From assembly GCF_015206995.1 (NCBI RefSeq), contig NZ_JADEXR010000006.1, positions 16,085 to 80,084 on the forward strand: a stretch of 64,000 nt of DNA, read 5' to 3'. The notes under the pieces were generated by a model that was given only the letters and a program-made list of their open reading frames with translations, was not told where the DNA came from and did no database searches. Shown here in pieces: positions 25,801 through 35,100 of the stretch. Positions within the stretch are counted from its first letter, which is position 1, and the number at the start of each line of letters is the position of its first letter. Source of the stretch: an aff. Roholtiella sp. LEGE 12411. Its GTDB lineage: Bacteria > Cyanobacteriota > Cyanobacteriia > Cyanobacteriales > Nostocaceae. The position numbers were made by a program, and so were the translations under genes.

Positions 25801-27492
25801 TTACAAGCTGCTTTTGTTGCACCGCTTACCCCAGTAGAAATTGCATTAGCTAAAATTTGGGCAGAACTTCTCAATTTAGAGCAAGTTAGTATTCACGATA
25901 ATTTCTTTGAATTGGGTGGAGATTCGATTATTAGTATTCAGGCGATCGCTAAAGCGAATAAAGTCGGTTTACGCCTTACTCCCAAGCAGATTTTTGAACA
26001 CCAAACTATTGCTAAACTATCAGTAGTTGCAGATACTAGCTCAAAAATAGAATCAGAACAAGGATTGGTAATTGGTGCTGTACCTCTCACACCAATTCAG
26101 CATAGCTTTTTTGCCCAAAATTTACCGGAACAGCATCATTGGAATCAATCATTTCTGCTAGAATTTCAGCAAGATATCGAGTCTAATATCTTACAGCAAG
26201 CAATACAGCATTTACTGGCGCACCATGACGCACTCCGCTTACGTTTTCACACCACAGCTAATGGTTGGGAATCGTTTAATGCTGGTGTTGAGCCAGAAAT
26301 ACCATTTACCAAATTCGATTTTTCTGAACTACCCCAAGAGCAACAAAAAGCAGCTATTGAAACCAAAGCAACAGAATTACAGGCAAGTTTAGATTTATCA
26401 AATAGTCTATTAGTGCAGGTGGCGCTATTTGGTTTAGGTTATCAGCAAAATAGCCGCTTACTAATCATTATTCATCATTTGGCTGTTGATGGTGTTTCCT
26501 GGCGAATTTTATTGTCTGATTTGCAAACAGCTATAGAACAACTTCAGCAAAATCAACTAATTAAATTACCAGCTAAAACAACTTCTTTTAAACAATGGAG
26601 TGAACGTTTGCAAGAATATGCAAACACAAAAATATTACACTCGCAATTAGATTCCTGGTGTTCTGAATTCAGGAAACGAGTGTCTCCTTTACCAGTTGAC
26701 TATGTAGGGGGGTTAAATACTATATCCACAAGTAAAACTCTCTCAGTATTTCTCAATGAAACAGAGACACAAGCACTGCTGCAAGAAGTACCAGGCAAGT
26801 ACCATACACAAATAAATGATGTTTTGTTAACTGCATTGGTAAAAACTTTTGCAGAGTGGACAGTAGAAAAAACACTGTTAGTTAACTTAGAAGGACATGG
26901 ACGAGAAGACATTTTTACTAATGTGGATTTATCGCGTACCGTCGGTTGGTTTACGACTGTGTTTCCTGTTTTGTTAGATTTAGAAAATAGTGAGACAGTT
27001 GGGGATATTTTAAAAGTAATTAAAGAACAACTACGTAGTATCCCAAATCGGGGTTTTGATTATGCTGTATTGCGGTATTTATGCAGCAATACTACTGAAA
27101 AATTAGCAGCTATGCCCGAAGCTGAAGTTTGTTTCAACTATTTAGGACAATTTGACCAAGTTTTACAAGAATCTACTTTATTTCAATTAGCATCGGAATC
27201 GAGCGGTGTAACACGTAGCCCTTTAGGAAGCCGTACTCATCTCATAGATATTAGCGGGTTTGTGGCTGGAGGTAGCCTGCAACTAGATTGGACTTATAGC
27301 ACCACAATACATAAAGCAGCTACTGTGTCAAGTCTAGCCGATAAATTTGTCCAAGCACTGCGGGAAATTATTAGCCATTGTCAATCGGCTGATGTAGGAG
27401 GTTATACCCCTTCTGATTTCTCCAAAGCAAAGGTAAGTCAAAAAGACCTCGACTTTTTACTGACAAAAATTAACCGTGGGAGTGAGAAGTAA
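22885..27492 (+). CDS. NRPS: interface-like domain-A(Asp)-PCP-E
   Basis: A 1535-aa protein. The first 440 residues fold like a condensation domain, but the HHxxxDG motif reads STICADR (142-148), so the catalytic His is gone. The A domain pocket reads DLTKIGHVGK, close to the Asp code DLTKVGHIGK. The PCP has LGGDS (Ser1014), the form common before epimerases. The E domain has an intact HHLAVDGVSW (His1197-1198). It should load Asp, have it hydroxylated by the adjacent TauD-like enzyme, and turn it to the D form. Condensation must come from the C domain ending the previous protein. A 32-bp repeat (24950-24981) adds DGLRPAVGDRN inside the A domain, seven residues before the pocket Lys (706). A proper ATG start is used, though no strong ribosome site is seen. 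Confidence 0.9.
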   Translation: MQALSIEGFQISPQQKRLWLLQQETNHQPYRVQCAVLVEGNIEYTILEKAIHNVWAKYEILRTSFPTLAEMAVPLQVIGEEASIKFNYYDWHDLDTEIQQINIEVLFQDYNKLCFDLKEGFTTQIDVIKKSENQSLLLIAISTICADRISLHHLLHDISVTYDNYLQENELEDTPLQYADIAAWQNELLIGEEAERAKEYWLNQKVPNSFRNQLPNEKKVNQKLRFEPRVISINFDSDTITNIAAIAQKNHVDISTVLMACWQIILWRLTNKSEVVLAWCCDGRNYQELQPAVGLLAKYLPIRIQAQENYILADILKQLDKQLNEAVQWQDFFNLEDFVDETKDTQKSSFLPLAFEFVSQPSQYFAGDVSFSIQNIYSCIERFKIKLLFWHQGDSLAAELYYDANLFELKEIERLAAQFQTLLRSLINNPETPIAQLEILPSQERQQLLVEFKNTKTVAHPYHCIHHWIEAQAQKTPNNIALIFENQHLTYQELNVKANNLANHLTSLGVKPEAIVGLCIERSLDMMVAILGILKAGAAYLPLEPSLPEAALAFRLQDAQVSVLLTQKRLVEKMNFQVQVVFIDADISDSPQNNILKPATPENLAYVIYTSGSTGKPKGVAVEHRQIVNYVNGILEKLDLPEAASFAIVSTFAADLGNTAIYSALCTGGCLHIISQERATDPVAFAEYCDGLRPAVGDRNAIDCLKIVPSHLSALLSGSHPEKLLPRQRLILGGEAATWDLIKRVRELAPKCKILNHYGPTETTVGVLTYPVEEISTDTLSNTVPLGRPLANTQIYLLDNYCQPVPLGVTGEIYIGGDNVGRGYINQPELTNERFIRNPFSSEPDARLYKTGDLGRYNYDGNIEFIGRIDDQVKLHGYRIELGEIEAVLRQHSQVREVVVVAKEAHSGIKQLVAYIVSQEDLKSAELRDFIKQKLPEYMLPSQFVFLKALPLTANGKIDKKALPAPDAVKPELQAAFVAPLTPVEIALAKIWAELLNLEQVSIHDNFFELGGDSIISIQAIAKANKVGLRLTPKQIFEHQTIAKLSVVADTSSKIESEQGLVIGAVPLTPIQHSFFAQNLPEQHHWNQSFLLEFQQDIESNILQQAIQHLLAHHDALRLRFHTTANGWESFNAGVEPEIPFTKFDFSELPQEQQKAAIETKATELQASLDLSNSLLVQVALFGLGYQQNSRLLIIIHHLAVDGVSWRILLSDLQTAIEQLQQNQLIKLPAKTTSFKQWSERLQEYANTKILHSQLDSWCSEFRKRVSPLPVDYVGGLNTISTSKTLSVFLNETETQALLQEVPGKYHTQINDVLLTALVKTFAEWTVEKTLLVNLEGHGREDIFTNVDLSRTVGWFTTVFPVLLDLENSETVGDILKVIKEQLRSIPNRGFDYAVLRYLCSNTTEKLAAMPEAEVCFNYLGQFDQVLQESTLFQLASESSGVTRSPLGSRTHLIDISGFVAGGSLQLDWTYSTTIHKAATVSSLADKFVQALREIISHCQSADVGGYTPSDFSKAKVSQKDLDFLLTKINRGSEK
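24950..24981. repeat. Small dispersed repeat inside the Asp adenylation domain
   Basis: A 32-bp element nearly identical to 246-277, in the same frame (DGLRPAVGDR). It lies between the A4 and A5 core regions, just ahead of the pocket residue equivalent to position 278. The other A domains in the window lack these residues. Confidence 0.85.
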
Positions 27493-27496
27493 CAAC

Positions 27497-30400
27497 ATGA
27501 AAGCTGATAGCATCCAAGATATTTATGAACTATCACCACTACAACAGGGCATTCTCTTTCATAGTTTATATGCTCCCGAATCGGTTGTTTATTTTGTCCA
27601 GTTATGTTACTCGTTGAAGGGCAATTTCAATGTTGTAACCTTTGAGCAAGCTTGGCAAGAAGTAGTCAACCGCCACACTGTTTTACGCACAGCTTTTTAT
27701 TGGGAAAATCTAGAAAAACCTTTACAGGTTGTGCATCGAGAAGTAAAAGTATCGTTAATACAGCACGATTGGCGAGGCATCAACTCAAATGAGCAGCCGC
27801 AGAAATTGCAGGAATTTTTGGAGAGCGATCGCACCTCCAATTTGTACCTTATACAACCATGCTTAATGCGGCTGCATTTAATTCGCTATAATGATGATTG
27901 CTATTACTTCATTTGGAGTAAACATCATCTCATTTTAGATGGTTGGTCAACAGCTTTAGTCTTAAAAGAAGTAGTAAAAATTTACCAATCTCTTTACCAA
28001 GGTAAAAATTTACCTTTAATATTAGATGCTTCCTTTGGCGATTATATTGGTTGGTTGCAACAACAAGATTTAAACAAAGCAAAGGAATTTTGGCAACAGT
28101 TATTACAGGGAGTTACAGCACCCACACCCTTAATTAATTTAAATACTCAAGACTCATTCAAGCAACCAGAGAAATATAATCAGCAAGTAATCAAGCTTTC
28201 GCAAACAACCACCGCAGCACTACAATCTTTAGCAAGACAAAATCAACTCACACTCAACACCCTTATCCAAGGAGCTTACGCTCTACTTTTAAGCCGCTAC
28301 AGTAGAGAAACAGATGTAGTTTATGGTGTAACAGTCTCTGGCCGTCCAGCAGATTTAGTCAACGCTGAGTCTATGGTGGGGATGTTTATCAACACCTTAC
28401 CTGTACGAGTGCAAATTGATGCTGAAGAATCTTTGTTATCTTGGTTAAGAAAATTACAATCACAACTGGCAGAAATTCGGCAATATGAATATAGTCCACT
28501 GGTAGAGGTGCAAGGTTGGAGCGAAGTCCCGCGAGGTTTACCTTTATTTGAAAGCATATTAGTATTTGAAAATTATCCAGTAGACCGGATATTAAAGGAA
28601 TGGCAAAGTAATTTAGAAGTCCAAAGTATTAGTGCTGTTGATAACACTAACTATCCCTTAACTGTTAGTGTTATTCCTGGAGAAAAATTAGAAATTATTA
28701 TAGATTATCAGACTAATCGCTTTGATTTTGCCACCATTAACCGAATGCTAGGACATTTCCAAACATTGCTGCAAGGGATGGTGAATAATCCTCATATCCA
28801 ACTAAAAGATTTACCACTGTTAACATATACAGAGAAGCACCAGCTATTAGTAGAGTGGAATAGCCACAAGGTTGATTATCCGCAAAATCTGTGTATTCAT
28901 AAACTATTTGAGAAAGTTGTAGAGCAAAATCCTGATGCTATAGCAGTAGAGTTTGCAGGGAAAAGTCTTACGTATCAACAACTAAACCAACGAGCTAATA
29001 AAGTTGCTCATTATTTACAGAAATTAGGAGTTATCCCAGATCAATTAGTCGGTATTTGTGTAGAACGCTCATTAGAAATGGCGATCGCACTTTTAGGTAT
29101 TTTAAAAGCCGGTTGTGCTTATGTACCACTAGATCCGGATCAACCACAGCAACGCTTAAAGTTCATGTTGGAGGATGCGGGGTGTAGTATCCTACTCACT
29201 CAAAAGCGACTAATTAAAACTATTTCCACCTATGCAGGAAAGGTAATATGTCTAGATGCAGACTGGGAATTAATTGCTAACGAAGAAGAATCTAACCCAA
29301 CCAGCAACGTACAACCAGAAAATTTAGCATATCTGATTTACACCTCTGGTTCTACAGGTAAACCTAAAGGTGTAATGATTCAACATCAGTCTCTGGTAAA
29401 TTTTACGGAGGCTGCAAAAGTTAAATATGAAATTAGCTCAAGCGATCGCATACTACAGTTTGCCTCTATCAGTTTTGATGCCGCAGCAGAAGAAATTTAT
29501 CCCTGCCTAACGTGTGGTGCAACTTTGGTACTGCGTACAGATGAAATGTTGGATTCTGTATCCATTTTCATGCAAAAGTGTAAGGATTTAGAACTAACAG
29601 TGTTGGATTTACCAACTGCTTACTGGCATTTAATAGTTTCTGAATTAGCAAATGGCAACTATACATTACCAGAGTCATTACGAATGGTTATTATTGGGGG
29701 AGAACAAGTACTCCCAGAAAAAGTTACTATCTGGCAAAAGCACCTTGGTAGTAAAATCGAATTGATAAATACGTATGGCCCTACGGAAGCAACTGTAGTG
29801 GCAACGCTTTGTAATTTATCAACTACAAAATTAGCCGCTCAAGTTGTACCTATTGGTAGACCTTATGCTAACAGCCAACTTTATATATTAGATGCTAACT
29901 TGCAACCAGTACCCATAGGAGTTATGGGAGAACTTTACATTGGTGGTGACGGTTTAGCCAGAGGATATCACAACCGTCCAGATTTAACCGCCGAAAAGTT
30001 TATTCCCAATATTTTTAGCCCAGAACCAAAAGCGCAGCTGTATAAAACTGGTGATTTAGTTCGCTATCTACCAGACAGTAACATCGAGTTTTTAGGACGC
30101 ATTGACAACCAAGTAAAAATTCGTGGTTTCCGAATCGAACTAGGGGAAATTGAGGCACTATTGAGCCAACATCTAGAAGTAAAAGAAACTGTGGTTGTAG
30201 TTAGGGAAGATAACCCAGGTGATAAAAGATTAGTTGCTTACATTGTTCCAAACCACATCCTGCCAACCTCCGAAATTCGCAACTTCCTGAAAGGCAAGCT
30301 TCCAGAGTACATGATACCCTCAGCTTTTGTGCAGCTTGACACTTTACCAGTTACTCCAAATGGGAAGATAGATCGTCGGGCATTACCTGCACCAGTTCCG

Positions 30401-32092
30401 AGCAACTTAGAACTAGAAAATTCCTTTGTCCCACCTCGTACCGCAGTTGAGGAAATCTTAACGGGAATCTGGGCAAAAATACTGCACGTTGAGCAAGTTG
30501 GTATACATGATAACTTTTTTGAATTAGGTGGAGATTCAATTCTCAGTCTACAAGTGATTGCCAAAGCTAATCAGGCTGGTTTACAACTATCTCTTAAACA
30601 GATATTTGAATATCAAACAATTGCCGATTTAGCATTAGTAGCAGGTATAACTACAAAAATCGCCACTGAACAAGGAATTGTTAAAGGTTCTCTCCCCTTA
30701 ACTCCTATTCAACATTGGTTTTTTGAACAGGAGTTTCTTGATTCTCATCATTGGAATCAGTCGGTAATATTGGAAGTTGAGCAGACTTGTAACCCCATTT
30801 TATTAGAGCAGGTTGTAAACCAATTAATTCTGCATCATGATGCTTTGCGATCGCGGTTTGAAAAAACAGAATTTGGCTGGCAGTCAATAATTGGTCAACC
30901 TGAAAATATAACACCTTTTTATACCATTGACTTATCAAGCTTACCTGAACATGAGCAGATACACTCAATAAAAATCAAAGCTAATACACTACAAGCTAGC
31001 CTTAACTTATCCAAGGCACAATTAGTACAATTTGCTTTATTTGTATTGGGCAAAGATAAACCTAATAGACTGTTAATTATTATTCACCATTTAGCAGTTG
31101 ATGGAGTTTCTTGGCGAATTTTATTAGAAGATTTGCAAACGGCTTATCAACAACTTATTCATGGCGAAAAAATCCAACTTCCAGCGAAAACTACTTCGGT
31201 AAAACAGTGGGCTGAAAAACTTCAAGAATACGCTAAATTGGACACTATAAAATCAGAAATTAATTACTGGTTGAATCAGCCTTACCAAAACATTGCGCCT
31301 TTGCCTATTGACTATCTCAATGGAGACAACACTTTTGCTTCAGCTTGTACAGTTTCAGTTAGTCTTACCCCAGAAGAAACAGAATCTTTATTACATGAAG
31401 TACCAGCAGCATATCAAACTCAAATTAATGATATTTTGCTAACTGCTATTGTGCAAACATTTCATCAATGGACTGGTAATAGTTCACTTTTGATTAATTT
31501 GGAAGGTCACGGACGGGAAGACATTTTAGACAACCTTGATTTATCCCGTACTGTTGGCTGGTTTACTACTATCTTCCCGGTGTTACTAGATATCACCAGC
31601 GCTTTTGACCCTGGAGAAGCATTAAAGAAGGTAAAAGAAAAACTGCGTAGTATTCCCCGTAAAGGTATTAACTATGGTGCATTGCGTTATCTCAGTCAAA
31701 AGTCAATTGCTGAAAAATTGCAAGCTTTACCGCAAGCAGAGGTGATATTTAATTACTTAGGTCAGTTTGACCAAGTACTTTCTGAAACATCAATTTTTCG
31801 ACCTGCCTCTGAATCTGCTGGAGAAACTCAAAGTCCCAGAGCAAGCCGCGATTATCTTTTAGAGGTGAATGGATTAATTGTTAATGGCCAACTGCGTCTG
31901 AATTGGACTTATAGCAAAGCATTACATCAACAAACTACGATTGAAAAACTAGCTCAAACATATATTGAAAAATTGCGATCGCTTATTGTTCACTGTCAGT
32001 CCCCTAACGCTGGCAGCTATACCCCCTCTGATTTTCCCCAGATGCAGTTTAATCAACAAGAACTGGATCAATTGATGGCAGAACTCGGCTAG
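27497..32092 (+). CDS. NRPS: C-A(basic residue?)-PCP-E
   Basis: I chose the ATG at 27497 because the protein then begins MKADSIQDIYELSPLQQG, matching the other C-domain starts here. An upstream in-frame GTG at 27476 would overlap the previous gene. The C domain (HHLILDGWS, His143) has the PLQQGILFH form of D-accepting C domains, as expected after an E domain. The A pocket code reads DAEDIGTVVK. Glu and Asp at positions 239 and 278 suggest a side-chain amine, Lys or Orn-like, but I cannot fix the substrate. PCP LGGDS (Ser1014) and an intact E domain (His1197) follow. The domain coordinates match those of the Asp module at 22885 almost exactly, so the two downstream halves share ancestry. The 4-bp gap to the gene before implies translational coupling. 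Confidence 0.9.
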   Translation: MKADSIQDIYELSPLQQGILFHSLYAPESVVYFVQLCYSLKGNFNVVTFEQAWQEVVNRHTVLRTAFYWENLEKPLQVVHREVKVSLIQHDWRGINSNEQPQKLQEFLESDRTSNLYLIQPCLMRLHLIRYNDDCYYFIWSKHHLILDGWSTALVLKEVVKIYQSLYQGKNLPLILDASFGDYIGWLQQQDLNKAKEFWQQLLQGVTAPTPLINLNTQDSFKQPEKYNQQVIKLSQTTTAALQSLARQNQLTLNTLIQGAYALLLSRYSRETDVVYGVTVSGRPADLVNAESMVGMFINTLPVRVQIDAEESLLSWLRKLQSQLAEIRQYEYSPLVEVQGWSEVPRGLPLFESILVFENYPVDRILKEWQSNLEVQSISAVDNTNYPLTVSVIPGEKLEIIIDYQTNRFDFATINRMLGHFQTLLQGMVNNPHIQLKDLPLLTYTEKHQLLVEWNSHKVDYPQNLCIHKLFEKVVEQNPDAIAVEFAGKSLTYQQLNQRANKVAHYLQKLGVIPDQLVGICVERSLEMAIALLGILKAGCAYVPLDPDQPQQRLKFMLEDAGCSILLTQKRLIKTISTYAGKVICLDADWELIANEEESNPTSNVQPENLAYLIYTSGSTGKPKGVMIQHQSLVNFTEAAKVKYEISSSDRILQFASISFDAAAEEIYPCLTCGATLVLRTDEMLDSVSIFMQKCKDLELTVLDLPTAYWHLIVSELANGNYTLPESLRMVIIGGEQVLPEKVTIWQKHLGSKIELINTYGPTEATVVATLCNLSTTKLAAQVVPIGRPYANSQLYILDANLQPVPIGVMGELYIGGDGLARGYHNRPDLTAEKFIPNIFSPEPKAQLYKTGDLVRYLPDSNIEFLGRIDNQVKIRGFRIELGEIEALLSQHLEVKETVVVVREDNPGDKRLVAYIVPNHILPTSEIRNFLKGKLPEYMIPSAFVQLDTLPVTPNGKIDRRALPAPVPSNLELENSFVPPRTAVEEILTGIWAKILHVEQVGIHDNFFELGGDSILSLQVIAKANQAGLQLSLKQIFEYQTIADLALVAGITTKIATEQGIVKGSLPLTPIQHWFFEQEFLDSHHWNQSVILEVEQTCNPILLEQVVNQLILHHDALRSRFEKTEFGWQSIIGQPENITPFYTIDLSSLPEHEQIHSIKIKANTLQASLNLSKAQLVQFALFVLGKDKPNRLLIIIHHLAVDGVSWRILLEDLQTAYQQLIHGEKIQLPAKTTSVKQWAEKLQEYAKLDTIKSEINYWLNQPYQNIAPLPIDYLNGDNTFASACTVSVSLTPEETESLLHEVPAAYQTQINDILLTAIVQTFHQWTGNSSLLINLEGHGREDILDNLDLSRTVGWFTTIFPVLLDITSAFDPGEALKKVKEKLRSIPRKGINYGALRYLSQKSIAEKLQALPQAEVIFNYLGQFDQVLSETSIFRPASESAGETQSPRASRDYLLEVNGLIVNGQLRLNWTYSKALHQQTTIEKLAQTYIEKLRSLIVHCQSPNAGSYTPSDFPQMQFNQQELDQLMAELG

Positions 32093-32109
32093 CCTTAAGG
32101 AAATTAATA

Positions 32110-35100
32110 ATGAATAAGAAAAATATTGAAAATATCTATCCACTTTCGCCCATGCAACAGGGTATGCTCTTTCATACCCTTTCCGCTCCAGAATCCGGGG
32201 TTTATGTCGTTCAAAGTTGTTATACGTTTACTAAAACTATTAACATTGCAGCTTTTGGACAAGCTTGGCAACAAGTTATAAATCAGCACCCTATTTTACG
32301 CACCTCTTTTTACTGGAAGCAGCACAAAGAGCCGTTTCAGGTGGTGCATAGATATGTGGAATTACCTTGGCAAGAGTATGACTGGCAATCCTTGTCAGTT
32401 GTTGAGCAGCAAGAGAACCTAGAAGCTTTCTTGCAAACAGACCGCCAGAAAGGGTTTGATATTTCTCACCCACCCCTGATGCGCTTGATTTTAATTCAAG
32501 TAGCCCAAGAAACGTATCATTTTATTTGGAGCAGCCACCATTTGCTTTTAGATGGATGGTCTACGGCTTTAGTACTTCAGCAAGTTTTTCAAACTTACGA
32601 ATCACTTTGTCAAGGGCAAGTTTTACCATTACCACGCTGTCGTCCATATCAAGATTACATTGCTTGGCTGCAACAGCAGAATCTGGCTCAAGCAGAAGCA
32701 TTTTGGCGTAAAGTGCTGAAGGGTTTTACTGCACCTACTCAGTTGAGAAACGGTAGTTTGTCAAATTCACCCACAAAATTTGGGGAGCAATCAATCAAGC
32801 TATCACCAGTAGCAACAGTCGCCCTGCAAACATTGGCGCGACAGCACAAATTGACTTTAAATAGTTTTGTACAGGGGGCTTGGGCTATACTCCTGAGTCG
32901 TTATAGCGGTGAAGAAGATGTGGTTTTTGGAGCTACTTCTGCTGGCCGTCCACCTGCATTAGTTGGTTCGGAATCAATGGTGGGGCTGTTTATCAACACT
33001 TTACCAGTGCGATCCCAGGTTTGTGGGAATGAGTTGCTGATTCCTTGGCTGCAAAAACTTCAGGCGCAACAACTAGAGACGCAACAATATGAATACAGCC
33101 CTTTAGTACAAGTACAGGGATGGAGTGAAGTTCGTAGAGATCTGCCCCTGTTTGAGAGTATTTTGGTATTTGAAAATTATCCTGTAGACGCTTCCTTAAA
33201 AGAATGGGCTACAGAAATGCAGATCCATAATATTCGGTCTGTGGAATCGACAAACTATCCCATAACAATTTCAGTCGGGGTAAGTACAGAGTTATCGTTC
33301 AAGGTTTTATATGATTGCAGTCGGTTTGATGTAGTCACCATCATAGCGATGTTAGGTCATCTGAAAACTTTACTGGAGGGTATAGTTGCAAATCCTGATC
33401 GATCACTCTCCTCACTACCTTTGTTAACAAAAACTGAGCAAAATCAACTTTTAGAAGAGTGGAATGACACTACAACTGAGTACCCGCAGGATCAGTGCAT
33501 TCATCAACTATTTGCAGAGCAGGTAGAACGAACACCAGATGCTATAGCCGTAGTATTTGAAAATGAGCAACTTACCTATCACCAACTCAATCAGCGAGCT
33601 AACCAATTAGCACATTACTTACAAAGATTGGGTGTTGGCCCAGAGGTATTAGTGGGGATTTGTGTAGAGCGTTCCTTAGAAATGGTAATTGGCATTTTGG
33701 GGATTCTCAAAGCTGGTGGAGCTTATGTCCCTCTCGAGCCAAGCCATCCCCAACAGCGTTTAGCTTTCATATTGGAAAACTCCCAAACTCCGCTTTTATT
33801 ATCCCAGCATAACTTAGTCGCACAATTAGGGGATTATGCAGCCAAAGTCATCTGTTTAGATACCGATTGGGAAAAAATTGCTCACGAAAGCCAAGAAAAT
33901 CCCTCAACTGATGTTAGTAGCCATAACTTAGCTTATGTAATTTACACCTCTGGCTCGACTGGTACCCCCAAAGGTGTGTTAATTCAGCATTCCAATGTAG
34001 TACGACTCTTAGCGGCTACCCAGGCATGGTTTGAATTTAATGCAAATGATGTCTGGACTTTATTCCATTCTTATGCATTTGATTTCTCTGTTTGGGAAAT
34101 TTGGGGTGCGCTGCTTTATGGGGGACGCTTAGTGGTTGTGCCTTATTGGGTCAGTCGCACTCCAGAAGAATTCTATAAATTACTCTCCACTCACGGGGTA
34201 ACGGTTCTCAACCAAACGCCTTCCGCCTTTTACCAACTGATTCAAGCCGATGCTGTTTTGGGTCAGCAGCACTTATTGAATCTACGGTTTGTTATATTTG
34301 GTGGCGAAGCCCTAGTACTGCAAAGCCTAAAACCCTGGTTTGAGCGACATGGCGATCGCTCACCGCAGCTAGTTAATATGTACGGCATTACCGAAACCAC
34401 TGTTCACGTCACTTATCGTCGGTTAACGCGAGAAGATGTGATGCAATCTGTAGGCAGCGTCATTGGTCGCCCAATTCCAGATTTAGAAGTGTATATACTT
34501 AATCAGCAGCAGCAACTTGTACCCATTGGCATTGTTGGGGAAATGTATGTTGCTGGTGCTGGACTGGCACGGGGTTATCTTAACCGACCAGAACTCACTA
34601 CACAAAGATTTATCTCCAACCCCTTCAGCGGCAAACCAGATGCACTTCTTTACAAAAGTGGTGATTTAGCTCGTTATTTACCCAGTGGCGAACTGGAGTA
34701 CATCGGTCGGATTGACAACCAAGTAAAAATCCGAGGATTCAGGATTGAGCTAGGTGAAATTGAAGCCGCCATCAACCAACATTCATCGATATCTGCGAGT
34801 GTGGTGATCGTTCGAGAAGATGGAACCGAGAATAATAGCTTAATAGCTTATATAACTGTCCAGCCACAGCAGACATTAGCAATTCCCGAACTGCGCCGCT
34901 TTTTAGAATTAAAACTGCCAAACTACATGGTTCCAACAGCTATTGTGGTGTTAGAGGCGTTACCCTTGACACCCAATGGCAAGATAGACAGACGAGCATT
35001 GCCAGCACCTGACCTAACACAGCTAATATCTGAATCTAATTTTGTGGCTCCTGCTACACCAGTAGAAGAAATGCTAGCTGGAATTTGGGCGCAGGTACTA

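Noticed and set aside
27476..27496. GTG start giving a 17-bp overlap with the previous NRPS
   Set aside because: The ATG at 27497 aligns with the N-termini of the sister proteins; the extra residues have no counterpart.
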